Source: CAYLZW01 sp964388085 (lineage in GTDB: Bacteria > Myxococcota > UBA727 > CAYLZW01). From it: a DNA stretch of 10,874 nucleotides. Shown here piece after piece: positions 6,954 to 10,874 of the stretch. The notes beneath the pieces are model-generated. The model was not told the DNA's origin and searched no databases. It saw only the letters and a list, made by a program, of their open reading frames with translations. Position 1 is the first letter of the stretch; every line of letters starts with the position of its first letter. Made by a program: the position numbers and the translations under genes. The stretch is taken from contig CAYLZW010000205.1 in NCBI GenBank assembly GCA_964388085.1, positions 1-10,874 of the forward strand. Reading direction: 5' to 3'.

Positions 6954-7675
6954 GCGAGCGCTCCGGTCTCCCGCAGGGCGCGCACCATGAGCTCCGCCCG
7001 CAGCCAATCGTCGGGCGTGTCGATGTCCTGCACGCGATAATGCGGGATGGGGAACGCCAGCGTGTCGGGCCCGAGGAACGGCTCGTTCGCGAGCGCGCGC
7101 CCAGGCAGCGCGCGGGCCACGTAGAGCTGCCCCGCGTCGTGGTAGACGCGCGGCAGGTCCTGTGAGCGGGTCGGGAGGTGCTCGGGGAAGAGCATCGCCG
7201 GGCTGCCGTCGCCCTGGAGCACGAAGCCGCGCTGCACCGGGTAGGCGAACTCGCTGACGACGAAGGCGCGCGGATGTGGGCTCGCGAGCAACGCCGCATA
7301 CACCTCACGCACGAGGGGAGCGCTGAGCGTTGGAGCGGTGGGCAGGATGCTGGCGAGCACCTCGACGCGCGCGCCGCGCTCCTCGAACCAGTCCCGCGCG
7401 TGAAACAACACTGGCCGCATGCCGACGTGATCGTCGGCGAGCTTCGCCGGCCGTCGAAAGGGGACGAGCGCGCCGTGCGCCTCCGCCACGGCGGCGATCT
7501 CGTCGTCATCGGTGGAGACCACGACGGCGTCGAAGCAGCCGCTCGCCACGGCGGCGTCGATGGACCACGCGATGATGGGGCGCCCCGCGAACGGGCGGAT
7601 GTTCTTGCGGGGAATGCGCTTGCTGCCCCCGCGCGCCGGGATGACCGCCAGCCTGCGGATGTTCTCGGGGGTCAC
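6950..7675 (-). CDS. pseF: PseF, CMP-nonulosonic acid cytidylyltransferase
   Basis: A 241-residue nucleotidyltransferase that activates the nonulosonic acid with CTP. The CTP-binding motif VIPARGGSKRIPRKN begins about residue 10, followed by FAGRPIIAWSI and VVVSTDDDEIA; the Asp-rich segment positions metal and nucleotide. LPTRSQDLPRVYHDAGQLYVA is close to the TRSQDL...YHDAGQFY block that separates PseF from other CMP-sugar synthetases. Length is normal for the family (about 230). The GTG at 7675 overlaps the stop of the synthase gene (GTGA). The 13 in-frame codons before it lie inside the synthase gene and lack homology. Product: CMP-pseudaminic acid or a derivative, the donor for a glycosyltransferase not seen in this window. 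Confidence 0.92.
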   Translation of the reverse strand: MTPENIRRLAVIPARGGSKRIPRKNIRPFAGRPIIAWSIDAAVASGCFDAVVVSTDDDEIAAVAEAHGALVPFRRPAKLADDHVGMRPVLFHARDWFEERGARVEVLASILPTAPTLSAPLVREVYAALLASPHPRAFVVSEFAYPVQRGFVLQGDGSPAMLFPEHLPTRSQDLPRVYHDAGQLYVARALPGRALANEPFLGPDTLAFPIPHYRVQDIDTPDDWLRAELMVRALRETGALA

Positions 7676-8589
7676 GCGTGCGGATCGTCGTGGCGGTGGA
7701 TGGGGCGAAGCCACAGCCCTTCCGGCCCCGTCACGGGCTCGAAGGTCTTCGCGTCGTAGACGCCGCGGCGGATGCGGCGCCGCTTCGCCAGCTCGGTCTC
7801 CGCCGGCCGCTTCACGCCGTCACCGAGCGCCTTCTCGAGGGTGCGGACCTGGCGCACCATGTCGTCGAATTCGGCGAACGTCATCGCGTAAGGGTGGTCG
7901 GGGCCCTTGTTCGCCCGATCCAGGGTGACGTGCTTCTCGATCCACGTGCCGCCGAGCGCGACGGTGGCCAGCGGCACCAGGCTCCCGGGGCTGTGGTCCG
8001 AGATGCCGACGGGCCGGCCGAAGCGCTCTTTGAGCGTCCCGACGACGCGCAAGTTCATCTCCTCGTACGTCGGCGGATAGTTGCTGACGCAGTGGAGCAA
8101 CGCGATCTCCGGGCAGCCGGCACCTTCGAGCACGTCGATCGCCTGCGCGACCTCCTCGAGGTGACTGGCGCCCGTCGAGAGGACCACCGGCTTTCGGGTA
8201 GCGCCCACCTTCTCGAGCAAAGGGAGGAAGGTGATGTCGCCCGACGCGATCTTGTACCGCGTGACGCCCACCGTCTCGAGCAGGTCCACGGCCTCGAGGT
8301 AGAACGGCGCCGACATGAATTCGACGCCGAGCTCATTGGCGTAGCGCAGCAGCTCGGCGTGCCACGCGTCCGGGAGCTCGAGGTTCGAGAACGCGCCCCA
8401 GACAGGGTTCTCCACCCACTGCCCGTCCTTCTCCACGCGAGGGGCCACCAATCGGTCCTTGCGGAGCGTCTGGAACTTCACGATGTCGGCGCCGGCGTCC
8501 TTCGCGGCGCGGATGTACTCCTTCGCCAGCGAGAGGTCGCCGTCGTAGTTCGAGCCGATCTCGGCGATGATCTGCACGTGCTCGCTCAT
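7672..8589 (-). CDS. NeuB-family nonulosonic acid synthase with reduced SAF domain
   Basis: A 305-residue synthase that condenses phosphoenolpyruvate with a 6-carbon amino sugar to give a nine-carbon nonulosonic acid. The TIM barrel is intact: AEIGSNYDGDLSLAKEYI (9-26), AGADIVKFQT (32-41), YKIASGDITFLPLL (112-125), LLHCVSNYP (164-171), ISDHSPG (196-202) and WIEKHVTLD (216-224). The two metal-ligand histidines expected from NeuB are present as H199 and H220. The family's NHNG-type motif reads NYDG (14-17). KIASGDIT resembles NeuB/LegI enzymes more than the KIASFE of Campylobacter PseI, although the neighbours are pse genes; hence no symbol is given. The usual C-terminal antifreeze-like SAF domain (about 60 residues) is cut to roughly 35 (RRRIRRGVYDAKTF...LRPI, then a His/Asp-rich tail). 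ATG at 8589 is 1 bp after the pseC stop, with AGAGAAGGA just upstream. Confidence 0.88.
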   Translation of the reverse strand: MSEHVQIIAEIGSNYDGDLSLAKEYIRAAKDAGADIVKFQTLRKDRLVAPRVEKDGQWVENPVWGAFSNLELPDAWHAELLRYANELGVEFMSAPFYLEAVDLLETVGVTRYKIASGDITFLPLLEKVGATRKPVVLSTGASHLEEVAQAIDVLEGAGCPEIALLHCVSNYPPTYEEMNLRVVGTLKERFGRPVGISDHSPGSLVPLATVALGGTWIEKHVTLDRANKGPDHPYAMTFAEFDDMVRQVRTLEKALGDGVKRPAETELAKRRRIRRGVYDAKTFEPVTGPEGLWLRPIHRHDDPHA

Positions 8590-8590
8590 G

Positions 8591-9835
8591 TCATCCTTCT
8601 CTCAGCCAGTTGGCGACCGCCTCGACCGTCCGATCGACGTCCTCGTCGCGCATCGCGGGGAACAAAGGCAAGCTCAAGCACCCAGCGTAGTACGCCTCGG
8701 CGCCGGGGAGACCGCCCTCGGGCAGCCAGGCGCGTCCGCGGTAATCAGGCTGCCAATGGACGGGAATGTAATGCACCTGTGGATAGATACCGGACGAGCG
8801 GAGCGAATCGTACAGCGATCGCCGGCGCGCCGCGATGTCGCGCGCCGCGTCGCCTTCGCGCGGCAGGACACGCACGACGTAGAGGTGGTAGCTGCTCGTC
8901 GCGCCGGCGCGCTGCGCGAGGGGCGCGATACGCCCCGTGAAGCGCGAGTCGGCCAGCGCCGCGTCATAGCGGCCCGCGAGCTCGCGCCTCCTTGTGACGA
9001 AGCGCTCGAGCTTCGCGATCTGCGTGAGGCCGAGCGCGCAATTCAGATCCGGCAGGCGGTAGTTGAACCCGAGCGAGCTCTGCTCGTAGTACCAGGGGCC
9101 GACGAAGGGATCGTCCGCCGGCCGCGTCAGCTCCTCCGCGCGCTTGTGGATCCCGTGTGTGCGCAGGTCCATGACGCGCGCGTGCACCTCGTCGCTGGCC
9201 GACAGCACCGCGCCGCCCTCCGCGGTCGTGATGTGCTTCACCGGGTGGAAGCTCAGGATGGTCGCGTCCGCGAAGGCGCCGTCCCCGACGCGGTGCTTCT
9301 TGCCCGCCACGTCGTACGTGGCGCCGAGCGAGTGCGCGGCGTCGTGCAGCACCTTTGCCCCTCGCGCACGCGCTCGCGCCGCGATGCGATCGAGCTCCAC
9401 GGGCTGGCCGGAGAGATCGACGGGGACGACGAGCGAGGGCGTCCGCCCCTGTCGGCCGAGCTCGTCGAGCGCGCGAGACAAGGTCTCGGGCGTCATCAGG
9501 CCCGTCGTCGGCTCCACGTCGGCGAAGGCCACCTCGGCGCCCGCGTAGCGCAGGGCGTTGGCGCTCGCGACGAAGGTGACGGGGCTCGTGATACCGAGGT
9601 CGCCCGCTCGCACGCCAAGCGCCAGCGTCGCGAGGTGCAGCGCCGCGGTGCCGTTCGAGACGGCGGCAGCGTGCGGAGATCCGGTGGCGCGGCAGAGCGC
9701 CTCCTCGAACGCCGCCACCCGCGGGCCCTGCGTGAGGAAGTCCTCGCGCAGGCACGCGACGACCGCCTCGACGTCGTCGTCCTCGATCCACTGGCGGCCG
9801 TAGGGGAGCGGCGCCGCGGCCTTGCCGTCGTTCAT
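8591..9835 (-). CDS. pseC: PseC, PLP-dependent sugar 4-aminotransferase
   Basis: A 414-residue DegT/DnrJ/EryC1-type aminotransferase that moves an amino group from glutamate to the 4-keto sugar made by PseB, giving UDP-4-amino-4,6-dideoxy-L-AltNAc in the known pathway. SNGTAALHLA (60-69) contacts PLP phosphate, HDAAHSLGA (164-172) holds the Asp (D165) that binds the pyridine nitrogen, and SFHPVKHITTAEGG (195-208) contains the Schiff-base lysine K200; PseC homologues usually read GEGG rather than AEGG here. GFNYRLPDLNCALGL and the C-terminal VHYIPVHWQP and YYAGCLSLPLFP blocks are typical. The ATG at 9835 overlaps the pseB stop (ATGA), and homology starts with PYGRQWI a few residues in. An in-frame extension to about 9997 lies inside pseB and has no similarity. 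The free 4-amine it creates is the atom normally acylated by PseH. Confidence 0.93.
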   Translation of the reverse strand: MNDGKAAAPLPYGRQWIEDDDVEAVVACLREDFLTQGPRVAAFEEALCRATGSPHAAAVSNGTAALHLATLALGVRAGDLGITSPVTFVASANALRYAGAEVAFADVEPTTGLMTPETLSRALDELGRQGRTPSLVVPVDLSGQPVELDRIAARARARGAKVLHDAAHSLGATYDVAGKKHRVGDGAFADATILSFHPVKHITTAEGGAVLSASDEVHARVMDLRTHGIHKRAEELTRPADDPFVGPWYYEQSSLGFNYRLPDLNCALGLTQIAKLERFVTRRRELAGRYDAALADSRFTGRIAPLAQRAGATSSYHLYVVRVLPREGDAARDIAARRRSLYDSLRSSGIYPQVHYIPVHWQPDYRGRAWLPEGGLPGAEAYYAGCLSLPLFPAMRDEDVDRTVEAVANWLREG

Positions 9836-10854
9836 GCCTCGGGCTCCTGCCAGCCGTAGCCGGCGTCGACGTGCTGCTTGATGAGGGCGCGCAGCTGCTC
9901 GACCGTCAGCCACTCGGTGTTGGTGCCGCTGTTGTAGGCGAAGCCCGCGGCGCAGCGCTTGCCGTTCTTCGCCTTGGCGTACTCGTCCACGTCCCAAAGC
10001 GGCATGCTCGGACAGATCACGTAATGGCGCCGGAACTCGAGCGTGCCGAGCGCGTCCGTCGAGGTGATCATCTCCTCATGGATCTTCTCCCCCGGCCGCA
10101 CGCCCACGATCTCGGTCCGACACCCGGGCGCGACCGCCTCCGCCACGTCGAGGATGCGATAGCTCGGGATCTTCGGCACGTAGATCTCACCGCCTGACAT
10201 GTCCTCGATCGCCTGCAGCACGAGGTCGACGCCCTCGGCGAGGGTGATGTTGAAGCGCGTCATCTCCGGGCTGGTGATGGGCAGCACCCCCTCCGCGCAC
10301 TTCTTCATGAAGAAGGGGATGACGCTGCCGCGGCTGCCCATGACGTTGCCGTAGCGCACCACGGAGAGCTTCAGATCGCGGCTCCCCCTGAAATGGTTCG
10401 CCGCGACGAAGAGCTTGTCGGAGCAGAGCTTCGTAGCGCCGTAGAGGTTGATCGGCGCCGCGGCCTTGTCGGTGCTGAGGGCGACCACGCGCTTCACGCC
10501 CCGATCGAGGCAGGCCTCGATGACGTTCTGCGCACCGAGGATGTTCGTCTTGATGGCCTCGAACGGGTTGTACTCGGCCGCGGGCACCTGCTTGAGCGCC
10601 GCAGCGTGAACGACCACGTCGATGCCCTCGAAAGCGCGCAGCAGGCGGTCCTTGTCGCGGACGTCGCCGATGAAGAAGCGCAGCCGCTTGTCCTGAAAGC
10701 GCGCCTGGTTCTGCATCTCGAACTGCTTGAGCTCGTCGCGGGAGAACACGACGACGCGCCTTAGCTCGGGTTGGGTCTCGAGGACCTTGGCGATGATGGC
10801 CTGACCGATGGAGCCGGTGCCCCCGGTGAGGAGGATGGACTTACCTTGAGGCAT
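9832..10854 (-). CDS. pseB: PseB, UDP-GlcNAc 4,6-dehydratase (inverting)
   Basis: A 340-residue extended short-chain dehydrogenase that starts the pseudaminic acid pathway, converting UDP-GlcNAc to the 4-keto-6-deoxy-L-arabino sugar using bound NADP. The Rossmann glycine motif is TGGTGSIG (10-17). The FlaA1/PseB active-site triad is visible as D129 and K130 in LSTDKAAAPINLYGATK, with Y138 completing it; homologues generally have DKAANP, so A133 replaces Asn. HAAALKQVPAAEYNPFEAIKTN (in two parts, residues 83-104) and VVRYGNVMGSRGSVIP (165-180) are family hallmarks. GVRPGEKIHEEMI (251-263) is the usual C-terminal block. The ATG at 10854 has GGAGAG just upstream. It is the first operon gene visible; only 20 bp remain to the window edge, so genes further upstream cannot be excluded. 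Confidence 0.95.
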   Translation of the reverse strand: MPQGKSILLTGGTGSIGQAIIAKVLETQPELRRVVVFSRDELKQFEMQNQARFQDKRLRFFIGDVRDKDRLLRAFEGIDVVVHAAALKQVPAAEYNPFEAIKTNILGAQNVIEACLDRGVKRVVALSTDKAAAPINLYGATKLCSDKLFVAANHFRGSRDLKLSVVRYGNVMGSRGSVIPFFMKKCAEGVLPITSPEMTRFNITLAEGVDLVLQAIEDMSGGEIYVPKIPSYRILDVAEAVAPGCRTEIVGVRPGEKIHEEMITSTDALGTLEFRRHYVICPSMPLWDVDEYAKAKNGKRCAAGFAYNSGTNTEWLTVEQLRALIKQHVDAGYGWQEPEA

Positions 10855-10857
10855 GAG

Positions 10858-10863
10858 CTCTCC
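10858..10863 (-). promoter_or_regulatory. Shine-Dalgarno site of pseB
   Basis: GGAGAG on the minus strand, with its GGAG core 5 nt before the ATG at 10854. It supports this start. The remaining 11 bp to the window edge show no promoter, which would lie outside the window. Confidence 0.6.
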
Positions 10864-10874
10864 GTCGGGGGTGT

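Noticed and set aside
5280..7040. Long plus-strand open frame of 586 codons
   Set aside because: It is antisense to comA-comB and pseG, which have clear family motifs. Its translation is Arg/Glu/Ala-rich with no recognisable domain, as expected for the complementary strand of very GC-rich genes.
7678..9859. Two plus-strand open frames of over 400 codons
   Set aside because: They lie opposite the synthase and pseC, and show low-complexity, charge-rich translations without motifs; they are GC-driven shadows.
9836..9997. In-frame N-terminal extension of PseC
   Set aside because: It lies within pseB, and the ATG at 9835 with the ATGA overlap matches the family start.
1..10874. CRISPR array, tRNA/rRNA genes, insertion sequence or attachment site
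   Set aside because: No repeat-spacer pattern, RNA gene consensus, transposase or terminal inverted repeats were seen; the window is almost wholly accounted for by coding sequence.

Overview
The window is a compact, high-GC (very GC-rich third codon positions) bacterial surface-glycan locus. Composition and gene style fit a high-GC Gram-negative such as a Myxococcota/deltaproteobacterial lineage, but nothing here proves the taxon. There are no RNA genes, insertion sequences, CRISPR arrays or obvious long repeats.

Layout: eight genes on the minus strand, read from the right edge to position 1443, are packed with 4-bp ATGA/GTGA overlaps or gaps of 1-21 bp and look like one operon. In transcription order: pseB (UDP-GlcNAc 4,6-dehydratase/5-epimerase), pseC (aminotransferase), a NeuB-family nonulosonic acid synthase, pseF (CMP-sugar cytidylyltransferase), pseG (UDP-sugar hydrolase), a fused ComA-ComB protein (phosphosulfolactate synthase plus 2-phosphosulfolactate phosphatase), an ATP-grasp ligase, a PAPS-type sulfotransferase and a WbqC-like protein. 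A SAM methyltransferase (490-1419) lies on the plus strand, converging on the operon's 3' end. Divergent from it, a GT4-like glycosyltransferase runs off the left edge.

How they may work together: pseB/C/G/synthase/F make a CMP-activated pseudaminic-acid-like nine-carbon sugar. The usual N-acetyltransferase (PseH) is absent from the window. Directly after pseG comes a predicted two-domain enzyme that would convert phosphoenolpyruvate and sulfite to 3-sulfolactate, translationally coupled to an ATP-grasp enzyme of the type that activates carboxylates and joins them to amines. The simplest reading, which is inference, is that the operon makes a nonulosonic acid or related amino sugar N-acylated with sulfolactate, with further sulfation, methylation and WbqC-dependent decoration. 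This sulfonated-sugar module is the main candidate for an undescribed system here. The synthase also departs from its family: NYDG in place of the usual NHNG-type motif, and a C-terminal SAF domain cut to a remnant. Both fit a non-standard substrate.
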